A stretch of 64,000 nucleotides of DNA from Rhinopithecus roxellana (taxonomy: Eukaryota > Chordata > Mammalia > Primates > Cercopithecidae), in NCBI RefSeq assembly GCF_007565055.1, contig NC_044553.1, forward strand, positions 130,390,241-130,454,240, read 5' to 3'. Made by a program: the position numbers and the translations under genes. Under the pieces are notes generated by a model. It saw only the letters and a program-made list of their open reading frames with translations. It was not told where the DNA came from and did no database searches. Of this stretch, positions 23,924 through 36,857 are shown in pieces; the first letter of the stretch is position 1; each line of letters opens with the position of its first letter.

Positions 23924-26526
23924 TGTATTAGTCAATTTTCATGTTGCTGATAAAGACATACCCAAGACTGGGAAGAAAAAGAGACTTAGTTGAACTTATA
24001 GTACTACATGGCTAGGGATGTCACAGAATCATGGCAGGAGAAGAAGGGCACTTATTACATGGCGGTGGCAAGAGAAAATGAGGAAGAAGCAAAAGCAGAA
24101 ACCCCTGATAAGCCCACCCATCAGATCTCATGAGACTTATTCACTATCATGAGACTAGCATGGGAGAGACCGGCCCCCATGATTCAATTACCTCCCCAAG
24201 TCCCTCCCACAAGATGTGGGAAATCTGGGCAATACAATTCAAATTGAGATTTGGGGGAGGACACAGCCAAACCTTATAATTCCACTCCTCACCCCTCCAA
24301 ATCTCACATCCTCACATTTCAAAGTCAATCATGCCTTCCCAACAGTCCCCCAAGTCTTAACTCATTTCAGAATTAACCCAAAAGTCCACAGTCCTAAGTC
24401 TCATCTGTGACAAGGCAAATCCCTTCTGCCTGTGAGCCTGTAAAATCAAAAGCAAGCAAGATACAATGGGGTTACAGGTATTAGGTTAAATACAGACATT
24501 CCAAATGGGAGAGATTGGCCAAAACAAAGGAGTTACAGGGCCTTTGTTCCAAGTCTGAAATCCAGTGGGGCAGTCAAATCTGAAAACTCCACAATGATCT
24601 CTTTTGACTCCAGATCTTACATCCACGTCACACTGATGCAAGAGGTGGGTTCCCATGGTCTTGGGCAGCTCTGCCTCTGTGGCTTTGCAGGGTACAGCCT
24701 CCCTCCTGGCTCCTTTCACAGGCTGGTACTGAGTTTCTGTAGCTTTTCCAGGTGCACAGGGCAAACCGTTGGTGGATCTACCATTCTGGGGTCTGGAGGA
24801 GAGTGGCCCTCTCCTCACAGCTCCACTAGGCAATGCCCCAGTAGGGATTCTGTGTAGGGGCTCCCACCCCACATTTCCCTTCCACGCTGCCCTAGCAGAA
24901 GTTTTCCATGAGGGCCTCACTCCTGCGGCAACCTTTTGCCTGGGCATCCAGCCATTTCCATACATCTTCTGAAATTTAAGTGGAGATTCCCAAACCTCAA
25001 TTCTTGACTTCTGCGCACCCACAGGCTCAATACCATGTGGAAACTGCCAAGGCTTGGGGCTTCCACCCTCTGAAGCCACAGCCTGAGCTGTATATTGGCC
25101 CCTTTCAGCCATGGCTGGAGTGGCTGGGACACAGGGCACCAAGTCCCCAGGCTGCACACAGCATGGAAGTCCCTAGGTTTCCCTGGGCCCAGACCGCAAA
25201 ACCACTTTTTCCTGCTAGGCCTCCAGGCCTGTGATGCCTCGGAGGGCCTGCCATGAGGGTCTCTGGACATGGCCTGGGGACACTTTTCCCAAGGTCTTGG
25301 GGATTAACATTAGGCTCCTTGTTACTGATGCAAATTTCTGCAGCTGGCTTGAGTTTCTCCCCCAGAAAATGGGTTTTCCTTTTCTATCACAGTCAGCTGC
25401 AGATTTTCCAAACTTTTATATTCTGTTTCCCTTATAAAATCTGATCACTTTAACAGCACTCAAGTCACATCTTGAATGCTTTGCTGCTTAGAAATTTCTT
25501 CTGCCAGATACCCTAAATCATCTCTGTCAAATTCAAAGTTCCACAAATCTCTAGGGCAGGGGCAAAATGCTGATAATCTCTTTGCTAAAACATAACAGTT
25601 AAATTTGCTCCATTTCCCAAAAAGTTCCTCGTCTCCATCTGAGACCACCTCAGCCGGACCTTATTGTTCATATCACCATCAGCATTTTGGGAAAAGCCAT
25701 TCAACAAGTTTCTAGTAGGTTCCAATCTTTCCCACATTTTTCTGTCTTCTTCTGAGCCCTCCAAACTGTTCCAACCTCTACATGTTACCCAGTTTCAAAG
25801 ACACCTTCACATTTTTGGGTATCTTTTCAGCAACGCCCCACTCTGCTGGTACCAATTTACTGTATTAGTCTGTCTTCATGCTGCTGATGAAGATATACCC
25901 AAGACTAGGAAGCAAAAGAGGTATAATTGGACTTACAATTCCACATGGCTGGGGACGTCTCAGAATGATGGTGGGAGGTGAAAGGCACTTTTATTTTTTT
26001 CTTTTTTTTTGAGATGGAGTCTCTCTCTGTTGCCCAGGCTGGAGTGCAGTGGCGCCATCTCAGCTCACTGCAAGCTTCGCCTCCTGGGTTCACACCATTC
26101 TCCTACCTCAGCCTCCCGAGTAGCTGGGACTGCAGGCTCCCGCCACCACGCCCGGCTGATTTTTTGTATTTTCAGTAGAGATGGGGTTTCAGCGTGTTAG
26201 CCAGGATGGTCTCGATCTCCTGACCTAATGATCCACCCACCTCCACCTCCCAAAGTGCTGGTATTACAGGTGTGAGCCACTGTGCCCGGCCTGAAAGGCA
26301 CTTCTTACAAGGTGGCAGCAAGAGAAAGTCAGGAAGAAGCAAAAGCAGAAACCCCTGATAAACACATCAGATCTTGTGATACTTATTCACTATCATGAGA
26401 ATAGCACAGGAAAGACGGGTCCCCATGATTCAATTACCTCTCCATGGGTCCTTCCCACAACATGTGGGAATTCTGAAAGATATAATTCAGGTTGAGATGT
26501 GGGTGGGGCGCAGCCAGACCATATCA
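23924..26526 (-). mobile_element. Complete THE1-type MaLR provirus, antisense
   Basis: Two LTRs with TG...CA ends bracket the internal region: the 3' LTR at 23924-24279, internal region 24280-25860, and the 5' LTR at 25861-26526 (interrupted by an Alu). A perfect 5-bp target-site duplication, TCCAT, lies at 23919-23923 and 26527-26531. The internal region keeps a 223-codon open frame on the minus strand (25157-24486), the usual relic reading frame of THE1 internal sequence. MaLRs are non-autonomous and I see no pol. It lies inside the ERV1 LTR. Confidence 0.95.
25991..26291 (-). mobile_element. Full-length Alu, antisense, inside the THE1 LTR
   Basis: Antisense Alu from a T-rich start to 'gtgagccactgtgcccggcc'. 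A 12-bp target-site duplication, TGAAAGGCACTT, lies at 25979-25990 and 26292-26303. It is the innermost layer of the nest. Confidence 0.95.
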
Positions 26527-27500
26527 TCCATTCTTGGGCATGGGCCAAACTAATTTTAGGAGGAACTTAGTTCATAGTGTAACTTTGAAACAAAGACGAT
26601 AGCAGCCCTTTCCTGAAACAAACCCCTTCCTTGCCTGGGGACCAGACTGTCTTTGTAAAACTAACAAATTAGGCATAAGATTAGAAATTATGGTTTAGGA
26701 GTCATGCAGCCAGAGGCCACGAGAATCCTGACCTCCCCAGTTGCTCCTAGGGATAGCATTTTTATTATATAACCTAAGGTTGGTGCTCCAGAATCAGATC
26801 CTGCATTCTCATTCACCAGCTGGTGCCACCAAGATCAGCAATCTAGTTCAACCAGTTTCCGCGATCCCCGCCCCTCCCACGGATGGAAGACAGCACAAAG
26901 AACCCAGTTCCACCCCCTAGGATTTCCCTTCTGACCTGACCAATTTCAACTTTCCATTCCCTGCCCCCCGCCCCCACTGACCTGCCAAATTATCCTTAAA
27001 AAATCCCAGTCTCTGAATTCTGTGGGAGACTGATTTGAGTAATAAAACTCCTCTCTCCTGTTTAGCCAAGTCTGTGTGAATTAAACTCTTTCTGTATTGA
27101 AATTTCCCTGTCTTGATAAATCTGCTGTCTCTACTGCAATTCCTCTCTATCTGGGCAGCGGGCAAGGAGAACCCATTGGGAGGTTACATTAAGTAAAATA
27201 AGGGTCACTTGAACGCAAACACTGATATCTTGACAGTGGGTCTGGTTAACTGAGATGACAACTAAGTGACTAAAGGGCAAGTAACATGGACAGCAAGGAA
27301 ACATCGGGCAAAGGGATGATTCAATTCCTGAGTGGGACAGATTGGATGGCTTGAGATTTCATCATGCTACTTTGAATGGCATGCAATTTAAAACTTACGA
27401 CTTATTTCTGGAAGTTTCCATTTAACATATTTGGATTGTGGAAAGTAAGACGGTGGATAAAGGAGGAGATTTGTAAATCAAGTTAAAGATAGGCACAACA

Positions 27501-27810
27501 GGCCGGGCGCGGTGGCTCAAGCCTGTAATTCCAGCACTTTGGGAGGCCGAGACGGGTGGATCACGAGGTCAGGAAGTCGAGACCATCCTGGCTAACACGG
27601 TGAAACCCCGTCTCTACTAAAAAAAAATACAAAAAATCTAGCCGGGCGAGGTGGCGGGCGCCTGTAGTCCCAGCTACTCTGGAGGCTGAGGCAGGAGAAT
27701 GGCGTAAACCCGGCGAGGCGGAGCTTGCAGTGAGCTGAGATCTGGCCACTGCACTCCAGCCCGGGCGACACAGCGAGACTCCGCCTCAAAAAAAAAAAAA
27801 AAAAAAAAAA
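27501..27810 (+). mobile_element. AluY, Old World monkey type
   Basis: Near-consensus AluY with 'ggctcaagcctgtaat', 'gccgagacgggtgg', 'ggcgtaaaccc' and 'gagatctggccactg', a combination I associate with cercopithecid AluY lineages. A target-site duplication of at least 14 bp, AGATAGGCACAACA, lies at 27487-27500 and 27811-27824. It has a long, pure A-tail, so it is a recent insertion. Confidence 0.96.
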
Positions 27811-27824
27811 AGATAGGCACAACA

Positions 27825-28600
27825 TTGAACAGACACTTTCTCAAAAAAATACGCAGCTGGAACGTAAAGCATGAAAAGATGCTACACAGCATTTGTCATT
27901 AGGGAAGTGCAAATTAAAACAAGTTACTACTACATTTATTGTAATGGCTAAGTTCCAAAGAAACGACCATACCATTTGATGAGAGGATGCAGAGCAACAG
28001 GGACTCTCATTCATTTTTGGCAAGAATGCAGAAAGGCACAACCACTTCAGAAGACAATTTGGCAGCATCTCACAAAGCTAAACATAGTATTACCATATGA
28101 TCCAGCAATCACACTCCTAGGTATTTAGCCAACTGTTTTGAAAACTGAAGTCCACACACATTTTGCACACCAATGGAAACATATGCTTTGCTCCTACTCA
28201 AGAAAAACTGTCAGCAACTAAGATGTCCTTCAGTAGGTGAACAGATGCACTGTGGTACATCCACACAACGGAATACTATTCAGCAATCAAATGAAATAGG
28301 CTATCGAGGCCTGCAAAAACATGGAGGAGAGTTCAATGTGTATTACTAAGCGAAAGACGCCACTCTGAAAACACTACGTACTGCACAATCCAATTTATGT
28401 AACATTCTGGAAGAAGCAAAAGGATAGAGACTCAATGGTTGCCAGGGGTTTGGGGACATGGAGGGTTGAATAGGTAAGTGCAGAGGATTTCTTTTGAGGG
28501 TAAAGGATCCTGTGTGATAATTGTCATAATGGATACATGGCACTCTCTATTTGTCAAAATCCATAGAGCAGTACCACACCATCCTTTCAAGCCCGCAATC
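27825..28600 (+). mobile_element. Host L1M element, 3' end
   Basis: L1M ORF2 end and 3' UTR in sense orientation: 'gaacagacactttctcaaaa', 'tatgatccagcaatcacact', 'ggaatactattcagcaatca' and 'gtcataatggatacatggca'. It completes the element that began near 14180 after removal of all inserts. Confidence 0.8.
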
Positions 28601-30000
28601 ACAGTCCACTGCAGTGACTGGAGGAAAGCCCGTCCTGTCCCGTGAGCATTTTGTGATTGGAGAGAGATTACTCCAAGAACAGAGGCAGCGGCAACAACAG
28701 GGGCAGCGGCTTCATTCCCGACTGTTCACACTCTCTACCCCAAAAGCTTCCATTCGGTTGCCACCACCATTATTTCCAAAAGGAAAACTTGCAGATTCCC
28801 CTTTACCGAGGCCCGACATAAACATGCAGATTTCTATAGTTGCTTAACCTCCCACCACTGCTGCAGGCTAGCAGGGCTCGGGGGTCTCAGAGGGTTAACC
28901 AAGGGGAGGGTCAACAGGAAGCAGCTTTCAGATTTATCCGCACCCCACATCCCCAAGCCTTTACGCCTTGTGAAACATCACTTGACCTTTTATTCGACAT
29001 CATAATTCCCAAATGATCAGGGGATTTTATTTTACATCTAAATTTGGGATACTCATAGCCCATCTCAAAATCCCAGCCCACCAGTTACGTCAATAGGAAA
29101 GCTCACGCAAGAGCTGCGCAATTCTGGTGAAGTGTTTACATCTGCAGCGATAACGTGAGAAATGGTTTATTAATAATCATGGCGTCATTGAGAGGGAGGA
29201 AGAAGCCGGGGGGATAAAGACAAACGCACAAGCTCCTCCGCTCTTCTCCAAACCACCCCACCACCAAGTGCCCAGTGCTGACGCAGGAGCACAAAAGACC
29301 CTGCACTGCAGCAAGAGGAGTGCGCATGCTCCCAGAGGACCCCTCCCAGGACCCAGACGCAACCCCCCCCTCCGCCCTCCCCCTTGGCTGCTATGGACAC
29401 CAGTGACTCACGAAGAGCTTTGTTCTCGGAAACTGCATTTTTACTTATGGGCCTGAAATCAACTTTTACTCAAGAATCCCAATTTCAAACATTCAAGCCT
29501 TACTACATTCAAAAATATAGCAAATGTCTAACAAAACTGTCCCTTCCAGCAGATTGTAATCAACTTTGTCATCAAAAGGACCAAAAAACAAAAACCTGCA
29601 CAGATATGACACAGGGCAGACCCAAACTTCAGCTGTTGTGGGCTCTCCTTGGATGATCATGTAGCATACCCTCAGCACCCTGTACCAGCCCTGAGCTAGG
29701 TAGGCATGCTTCTGGGGTCAGAAAGCTAAACGTGGGCAAAAGGCTTTCATTGAGCACAATTTGCATTTCTGACATCAGGGCCTCCTAAGGCTATGTTTTT
29801 TTCTTTTATTTTTTCTTTTACTTTTTGAGCTGTTATTGAAGTCACCCTTGACTCTTATCAAGTTCTTAACTCACCTCTTGTCGAATTCCATCTGCCTTTT
29901 AATTCCACATCTTAAACCATAGATGATCAGGACTTCTCCATTCGTCCATACCTGAATCGAAGGCCCCAATATTCCATCCCAAATGTCCACACCCACAGTT
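28601..30000. other. Non-repetitive, no gene recognised (part 1)
   Basis: Less AT-rich than its surroundings, with C-rich patches (for example 29363-29391). Short frames occur at 28551-28847 and 29384-29656 without recognisable domains. No splice-site and open-frame pattern is convincing. Confidence 0.4.
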
Positions 30001-32815
30001 GTATTTGGATGGGGAGCAGATAGGCATAAAGGCAATTTATTTGGAGGCACTGAAGGCTGCCTTCATAAGAACAGAACAGAAAATGGCTGATGAACGGCTG
30101 TCAGCCCACAGGAGCGGATGTCAGGTTAGAAGGGTCGGCAGCGCATTAGCCCTCTGTTTCTCCCTGCTGTTCCCACCCCTGCTTCTGCTGTGACCCTAAA
30201 AGAGATGCAAGCACAATGAAGAACTTGCCAGGCATCAAAGAAGAGAGTGCAAGGCCGGAAGCCCCCTCCTCTCAACGGGAGGGCTCACGGCTTGCCCCTC
30301 CCTCCCTCCTGCACACTCCCCCTCCCAGCTGTTGGTCCACACATTTTTTTTGCAGAAACAAAGCTCTCACAGATACAGACCAGCACACCAGGTTTCCCGA
30401 GAATCCCCCCCAGTCTCAAACAGTCTGCTCTGAGTCTTGTTAAACAGTGAAGACATCACGTCCGAAGTGCACCCCTGCCAGGGAGCGCAACAGAATATTG
30501 GGTTTGGGAGATGTGGGACAATGAATGTGTCCGTCAGTATTGCAGCAATCTTGATTGAGCTACCTGAGGCTTTACTGATTTATTCATTCAGTCTTGAGAG
30601 AGACTTAGCTCTCCTTCACACTCTTAATTCACGTTGTCCAGCCCCAGCTTCCTGTGATCCCCGTCCGAAACCAGAGGCTCTCAGGGTTTTTGTGAACCTT
30701 TTGTTCTACACATGAACCAGAGATCTCTTTAGAACTTTCTACAGCCAATTAGCAAATTAAGGCAACTTAAGTGGAGGCAATTTAAGTCTGAACAGTTAAA
30801 GAATATAAAATAGATGATTAGGGCTCTTGAGCCCAAAGAAGAATAGGCTGCAAGGGTTAGAATAGAGAAGTAGCACAGCCAGCATCTCCCCAGCCCCCAA
30901 CCACTCCCCTCCCCCAGCCTCTCTATGAATGAGGAAGAGAACACAGGCACAAAGAGGACCCCCCCCCATACAAAGCCCACTGTGGAGACCCCTCAATGCA
31001 CAAAGAGGGCATCCCTTTTTCTGTCTTCCCCACACTGCACTCCGTGCTGCCTCTCACGTACAACCTCTTCACATGCCCAGCCCGAAAACCACATTATCTG
31101 AAGGGCTTTAATTTCAAGAGCTCTGCAGTAGTTTTATCCATGCGGGATGTCTTCTGAATCCCACGCAGTAATTTTCTCCAGGACTGGAGTGTGAAATGAA
31201 GCTATTAGGGAAATAATAGACAATTATGAAATGGAAGCAATTTTTCCAAACCGACAGTTATTCTTTTCAATTTCTGATACCACTTCAGCCCTCTGAGCCA
31301 TCACTACGCAGGTTGTCTAATTGAAACTTCCTTTCCTCTTTTTGCATTGTCTCTAACATATCTCCTACATGGTGACAAATTAATCCACTCTGGTGTGCAG
31401 TACCCACATATATGTGCAGATATCAACCAGAGAACCCCAAGAGATCAATCATGTGAGGCCACAGTCAGGCTGTTCTGTGGAGACACCATGAAATTTGCCC
31501 ATCACAACCCCAAACTCAGAGGGAAAGAAAAAGGGGTAGATCAGGGAGGGTTAAAAAGAAAGACAAAAGCACACAAGCCAACATCGCCCCATCTCTCCGC
31601 ACCCTATCCCTTCTTCTGCAGAGAGCTGAGAGACAAAGGGGTGGCCAGTGCTCCCAGAAGACTCTCCCTAGGGCAGAGTCTTTTGTCCCTCTCCCTCCCC
31701 TACATTCTCCTTCCCAGCTCTTTGACACTGGCTGGCTTTGTCTTCTGGAAAAAAGCCTGTACAAAATGAGCTATTATACCAGATTCCCCTCAGACGACCC
31801 CAGCCCTAATTTCAAACGCTGTTGCCTTGCACCTGGGCCACAGGACTGAACAATAGTGCTGCATCCTTTCCCAGCACTTCAGGAATAAATAGGGCATGCA
31901 GGAGACCAAAGCACAAATGTAGGAAGCTAAAGCATTGCTACCTGTTTTCTTCTTGCAGGCTTTATGATGCCTTATCACTCTGTCAAGCTCTGAACCCACT
32001 CCTTGTCAAATCCCTGCAACCTTTCTATTCTGTGTAAAATAACACACACAATGAGGGCTTAATCTTTCCCTGTACACCTGTATCATGGACCTTACTTGTC
32101 TATTCCAAATTCTAAGGACCTGCAGTTACTTGCAGGAGAATTAGTGAGATGACAGAATGAGGTAATTCTTGAGCAGTAAGCCTTGGGCTGGACTCATCAA
32201 TAAAATACCAAAAAGCAGCTCATCCAATGCAGGGAGCTCAGACACAGGGAGAGGAAAGCAGGTAGAGACAGGCACAGTCCATCAAGCACCTCTGCTGCTG
32301 CAACCCCAGGCGCTTTGCAGGGAGCAACCTGAAGCAAACAGTTGCATGAAGAAGCACAAGGAGGCACCAGGAATTCTCCCCCATTACACATGGACAAAGA
32401 CTGGCCATTTGCTTCCCCAAGCCCGGCCAAAGGTACAACAACATTGCAGTTCCCTGTGGACAATTCTGCTGTTGAGCAGAATTGAGCCATTAATGCAAAG
32501 CCATGCTTATGTTTAATTTCCAGCCAGTAACTGTGTATCTCCAAAATCTCAGTTCCAAGCATCCCAATTTCCAACCTCCACTTCCCACTCACATGCCCGA
32601 GAAAATCAGTGTAAGCAACACTTTGATATCTACTAAATTCCTATTCTTTGAGCATTTATTTTTATCTTGTGTTTTCATTTCTTGCTAGCTTCACCTCTCT
32701 TCCTACTCCACACGCATCACTTCAGCCCAGTGCATCCACATATGGTCTCTCCCTCCCGTCTTCTGTTCATCCTAGCCCTGAGACTCAGGCAGGCTGAAGA
32801 AAAGCAGGCAACTCT
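30001..32815. other. Non-repetitive, no gene recognised (part 2)
   Basis: Frames at 31347-31769 (140 codons) and 32592-32197 (minus, 131 codons) have no recognised domain. The AT-rich block at about 31105-31300 is free of repeats and could be a conserved element, which cannot be judged from one species. Otherwise nothing is recognised. Confidence 0.4.
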
Positions 32816-33660
32816 GTGCATGTGTTTTAAGTTTGCATAACTTTTTCTACTGTGATAAAATACACATAATATAAATTACCATTGTAACCACTTTTACATG
32901 TACATTTTATTGGCATTAAGCACGTATATATTGTGATGCATCTTCAGATGTGTAGCATCCATCATCTCCAGAACACATTTCATCTTGCAATGCTGAAACT
33001 CTGTACCCATTAAACAAGAACTCCCCATTCTCTTCTCCCCATAGTCCTTGAAAACCACCATTCTATTTGCTGTTTCTGTGACTTCGTCAGAGTACTCTAA
33101 GTACCTCCTTAAGCAGAATCATAAGACGATATTTGTCTTTTTGTGACTGGCTTATTTCACTTAGTGTAATGCCCTTAAGGCTCATCAAAGTTGTACCATA
33201 CTTCAGTATTTTCTTCCTTTTTAAGGCTGAATAGTATTCCAATATATGTATACACCATATTTTATTTATCTATTTGGCTTTCTATGTACACTTGGGTTAC
33301 TTCCATATTTAAGCGACTGTGAATAGCACTGCTATCACCATGGGTGTACCAGTATATTTTTAAGACCATGCTTTCAATTCTTTTGGGCATACGCCAAGAA
33401 GGGGAATTACTTGATGAGGTGTAATTCTATTTTTATTTTTCGATGAACTGCTGGACTGCTTTCCACAGCAGCTGTACCATTTTACATTCCCACCAACGCT
33501 GTGCAAGGCTTCCACATCTCAACATTTTCACCAACACTTATTTTCTGTTTTTCTTTTAAATTTTATAGTAGTCATCCTCATGGGTATAAAGTGGTATTTT
33601 ATTGTAATTTTAATTTGCATTTCACCAAATTAGTGATGCTCAACTGTGGTTTTAACTTCA
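32816..33660 (-). mobile_element. L1MB-type L1 3' end, antisense
   Basis: Antisense landmarks in order: 'tgataaaatacacataatat', 'cttatttcacttagtgtaat', 'gctgaatagtattccaatat', 'ctttccacagcagctgtacc' and 'tttgcatttcaccaaattag'. Old L1M class, non-coding. Confidence 0.85.
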
Positions 33661-33783
33661 CTTTTAAATTATAACAACAGATTTCTGCAGGGGTTCCGAC
33701 AGAGTGAATAATTCTGGACATGTACTACTCCCTTTTATTTTTATTTTATTTTTTTATTTTTATTTTTTATTTTACCAATAATT

Positions 33784-33902
33784 TTTTTTTTTTTATACTT
33801 TAAGTTCTAGGGTACATGTGCATAATGTGCAGGTTTGTTACATATGTGTACTTATGCCATGTTGGTGTGCTGCACCCATCAACTCGTCAGCACCCATCAA
33901 TT
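33784..33902 (-). mobile_element. Very short 5'-truncated L1PA, antisense
   Basis: About 120 bp of the L1PA 3' end: T-run, then 'atactttaagttctagggta' and 'gccatgttggtgtgctgcac'. It matches the 3' end of the copy at 12867-13369. Confidence 0.88.
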
Positions 33903-34065
33903 CCCTTTTAAAAACAAGAACTCTGGTCAAAATATATGACGAAACAGTGGGTCTCAGACACTGAACAGCAATTTTCAATATATGTAAGAGGACTGAAATC
34001 CTACAAAGCATGTTTTCCAATATAAACAGTATTAAACTGAAAATTAGTATAAGAAAGATGTCTTG

Positions 34066-34356
34066 GGCCGGGCGTGGTGGCTCAAGCCTGTAATCCCAGC
34101 ACTTTGGGAGGCCGAGACGGGCGGATCACGAGGTCAGGAGATCGAGACCATCCTGGCTAACCCGGTGAAACCCCGTCTCTACTAAAAAGTACAAAAAACT
34201 AGCCGGGCGATTTGGCGGGCGCCTGTAGTCCCAGCTACTCGGGAGGCTGAGGCAGGAGAATGGCGTAAACCCAGGAGGTGGAGCTTGCAGTGAGCTGAGA
34301 TCTGGCCACTGCACTCCAGCCTGGGCGTGAGACTCCGTCTCAAAAAAAAAAAAAAA
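34066..34356 (+). mobile_element. AluY, Old World monkey type
   Basis: Near-consensus AluY with 'ggctcaagcctgtaat', 'gccgagacgggcgg', 'ggcgtaaaccc' and 'gagatctggccactg'. A 15-bp target-site duplication, AAGAAAGATGTCTTG, lies at 34051-34065 and 34357-34371. Confidence 0.97.
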
Positions 34357-35590
34357 AAGAAAGATGTCTTGAAACCCTCCTCAACATTTGGATATTTTAC
34401 AACAAACTTTAAATGACCCATATGTCAAAAACGAAAACAAGAGAAAACAAAAGGTAAGATGATACGGGTAAGAATTGTTAACAACCTCCCCCATTTCTTT
34501 TTGTCCAGATCCCTCAGAAAAGCAGAGTAATCTACCAAGCGGAAGCCCCCTTTCGGCCTTTCTTATGGTGTACACTTCATGAAAGTATGTAAGCTAGCCC
34601 TTCATCCTCATCTCCTCTCGTTTTAGACAACACATATTTCAAATTCCTGTTCCAAGTACTCCAATAGGTGATACATACATTTGACATGAAACATTGTTCA
34701 CTGTTGGGCACCATGGGCTGTAAGTGTGTTCCTTGTTCAGAAGAAATGTAACTTAGTAGTCCAAATTGGTATAGTATTTCGATTTCTTACAAGTGTTTGG
34801 AGCATTTGCATCTATGACTAGGCTCTATGCAAAGCACACTTGAGTCTCTTTTCAGGAAAAATATATAGTCCCCTGGAACTATAGTGTGGTACCATGTAGT
34901 CTGCTTGCCAGCTATGTGTGAGACCTTCCCTTACCAACCCCAACCCCAGGGAATCTGCCCCATAGCCATCTATAGTCTTGGCCTATCTTGTTGCCAGACA
35001 GAGAAGTTTTCGTTGCCATTTTGTGCCTCGAAGAGTGCAAGAGATGTGTATCAATGACCACACTATCCATCCAATCTTGTAGCTCCCCTTGTCCACTCAT
35101 TTCACGGACCAAAGTAGCTAACTCAAGAGAGCATGCCAGGAAGTCAACTAGCTGGCTTCCATTACCTTTTGATCATGAAGCGGAATTCTTCTGATGGGCA
35201 TGAACATGTGTGTCACTGTAATGTGTCCCTTAAATTCACATAGTGACTTCTATGGATTCATGCCCCATACAGGAATCCCCTTAATAACTCAGTTCTGTGT
35301 TGCCCATCTGCCTGAACATATGGCAAGGCCAGTGCCACTGATCATAAGTGGGTAAATACCTAAACATTGAGGTCTTTGCTATTGTTCAACTATTCCATCT
35401 TTCCAAAACAATAAAAATAAAGTATGAAATTACTGTTACTGACCTGATTTGTCCTTCTCATCTTCAGAGCTTTTCCATCAGTAGGTCATAGTGTGGCAGC
35501 CTTCCAAACAGGATATCGTCCATTCACCTTGGAACTACCATTTGTAAACCAAATAGGTTTGCGTCCTTCAGTCAAGTGCTGTTTATACTG

Positions 35591-36197
35591 TGTCCGGAAT
35601 TGGTTCCTTCCCGTGGGCTCCTGGTCTCGCTGACTTCAAGAATGAAGCTTCCCACACTCGCTGTGAGTGTTAACAGTTCTTAAAGATGATGTGTCCGGAG
35701 TTTGTTCCTTCAGATGTTCAGATGTGTCCAAAGTTTCTTCCTTCTGGTGGGTTCTTGGTCTCGCTGACTTCAGGAGTGAAGCTGCAGACCTTCGCGGTGT
35801 TACAGCTCATAAAGATAGTGCAGACCCAAAATGTGAGCAGCAGTAAGATGTATTTCCAAGACGGAAAGAACACAGCTTCCACAGCCTGGAACACTACCCG
35901 GCTGGCTTGCTGCTGCTGGCTCAGGGGCCAGCTTTTATTGCCTTATTTGCACCGCCCCCCCCACACACACATCCTGCTGATTCGTCCATTTTACAGAGTG
36001 CCGATTGGTCCGTTTTTACAGAGTGCTGATTCGTGCGTTTACAAACCTTTAGCTAGACACAAGAGCGCTGATTGGTGCATGTACAAACCTTTAGCTAGAC
36101 ACAGAGCACTGATTGGTGCCTTTACAATCCTTTAGCTAGACAGAAAAGTTCTCCAAGTCCCCACTCAACCCAGAAGCCTAGCTGGCTTCACCTCTTA
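35591..36197 (-). mobile_element. LTR12 (HERV9-type) solo LTR, antisense
   Basis: On the plus strand it starts TGTCCGGAATTGGTTCC and ends 'gctggcttcacctctta'. It contains the diagnostic reiterated U3 units 'gctgattggtgc...acaaacctttagctagacaca' at about 36025-36145, which carry CCAAT boxes on the minus strand. It splits the pol remnant. I see no matching internal HERV9 sequence, so it is a solo LTR. LTR12 elements are known as strong promoters; activity here cannot be told. Confidence 0.93.
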
Positions 36198-36857
36198 ATA
36201 GGGCACCACTCATGTGGCAATAAAATCTGGCAGCTCCTTAGTGGTTCCAAATTTGGCCCTAGAGGAAAACAGACTGCATACCCATGAATCTGATCAGTGC
36301 CTCCTTGTATTCTTCTGAATGCATAAATCTGTTCCAATTAGTTTCATTCTGTTATGGAGCTCTTCTGGGCACTGTCTTCCTTGTTAGACCATTTCCCTGG
36401 TTATTCAAGACATTATGGTATTTCAAGTTTCAAGATTATTTTATGCCTTTTATTCATAGAGCGTGGCTCCAACTGATGTCCAATAGCAAGCCAATAATTG
36501 TCTCTCAAATGGTGTTCATGTATCATCATATCTGGAAATTTTATGGCCCAACAATTACTGGTGAGTGACACCAACAGGCTTTGGCCATAAACTCTAGTCT
36601 GCATGAATGCACGTTGTAGATACTTCCCAAATTATATCCGAATGCAGATCATAAGGTTCCAAAGGGATTGTGTGAACCACCATTTTTGCAATTCATACAT
36701 AGTCTACTATTGTTTGGTTCCCAATTTCAAAATTTTCCTTTTTGGGGTAATTTTATGGATAATAACTAGCAATATTCTTGGATTGGAATATGCATCATTC
36801 AGTATCCAAACAATCCAACCAGGTGTGGTGCTGATTCCTTAATTACAGTGGGGAGAC

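Larger units (their letters stand above)
23817..27188 (+). mobile_element. ERV1-type LTR, split by a THE1 provirus
   Basis: Without the THE1 insertion it is about 770 bp. It ends GGGAGGTTACA and has 'gagtaataaaactcctctct' and 'aattaaactctttctgt' near the 3' end, typical of class I ERV LTRs. A 4-bp duplication, TTAA, flanks it (23813-23816 and 27189-27192). The expected TG start appears mutated. Subfamily not assigned. Confidence 0.7.
23505..27473. mobile_element. Tigger-family DNA transposon, split by nested retroviral insertions
   Basis: The left part (23505-23816) starts TAGTATTCCTCCTTTATCC. The right part (27189-27473) ends with the reverse complement of CAAATCTCCTCCTTTATCC, giving terminal inverted repeats, and both ends are flanked by TA (23503-23504 and 27474-27475). 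Internal text such as 'cagtggttgcctgaaactcc' and 'ccctatatatgtacat' fits a Tigger-type element. No transposase frame is present. The left part ends 'gagccattattaa' and the right part resumes 'ttaagtaaaata', so the gap between them is a later insertion. Confidence 0.82.

Noticed and set aside
24486..25157. 223-codon minus-strand frame as a host gene
   Set aside because: It lies wholly inside the internal region of the THE1 provirus with matching LTRs and target-site duplication, so it is a relic element frame.
35591..36197. Complete HERV9 provirus
   Set aside because: Only one LTR12-type LTR is seen. The neighbouring retroviral pol reads as a different class and is interrupted by this LTR.
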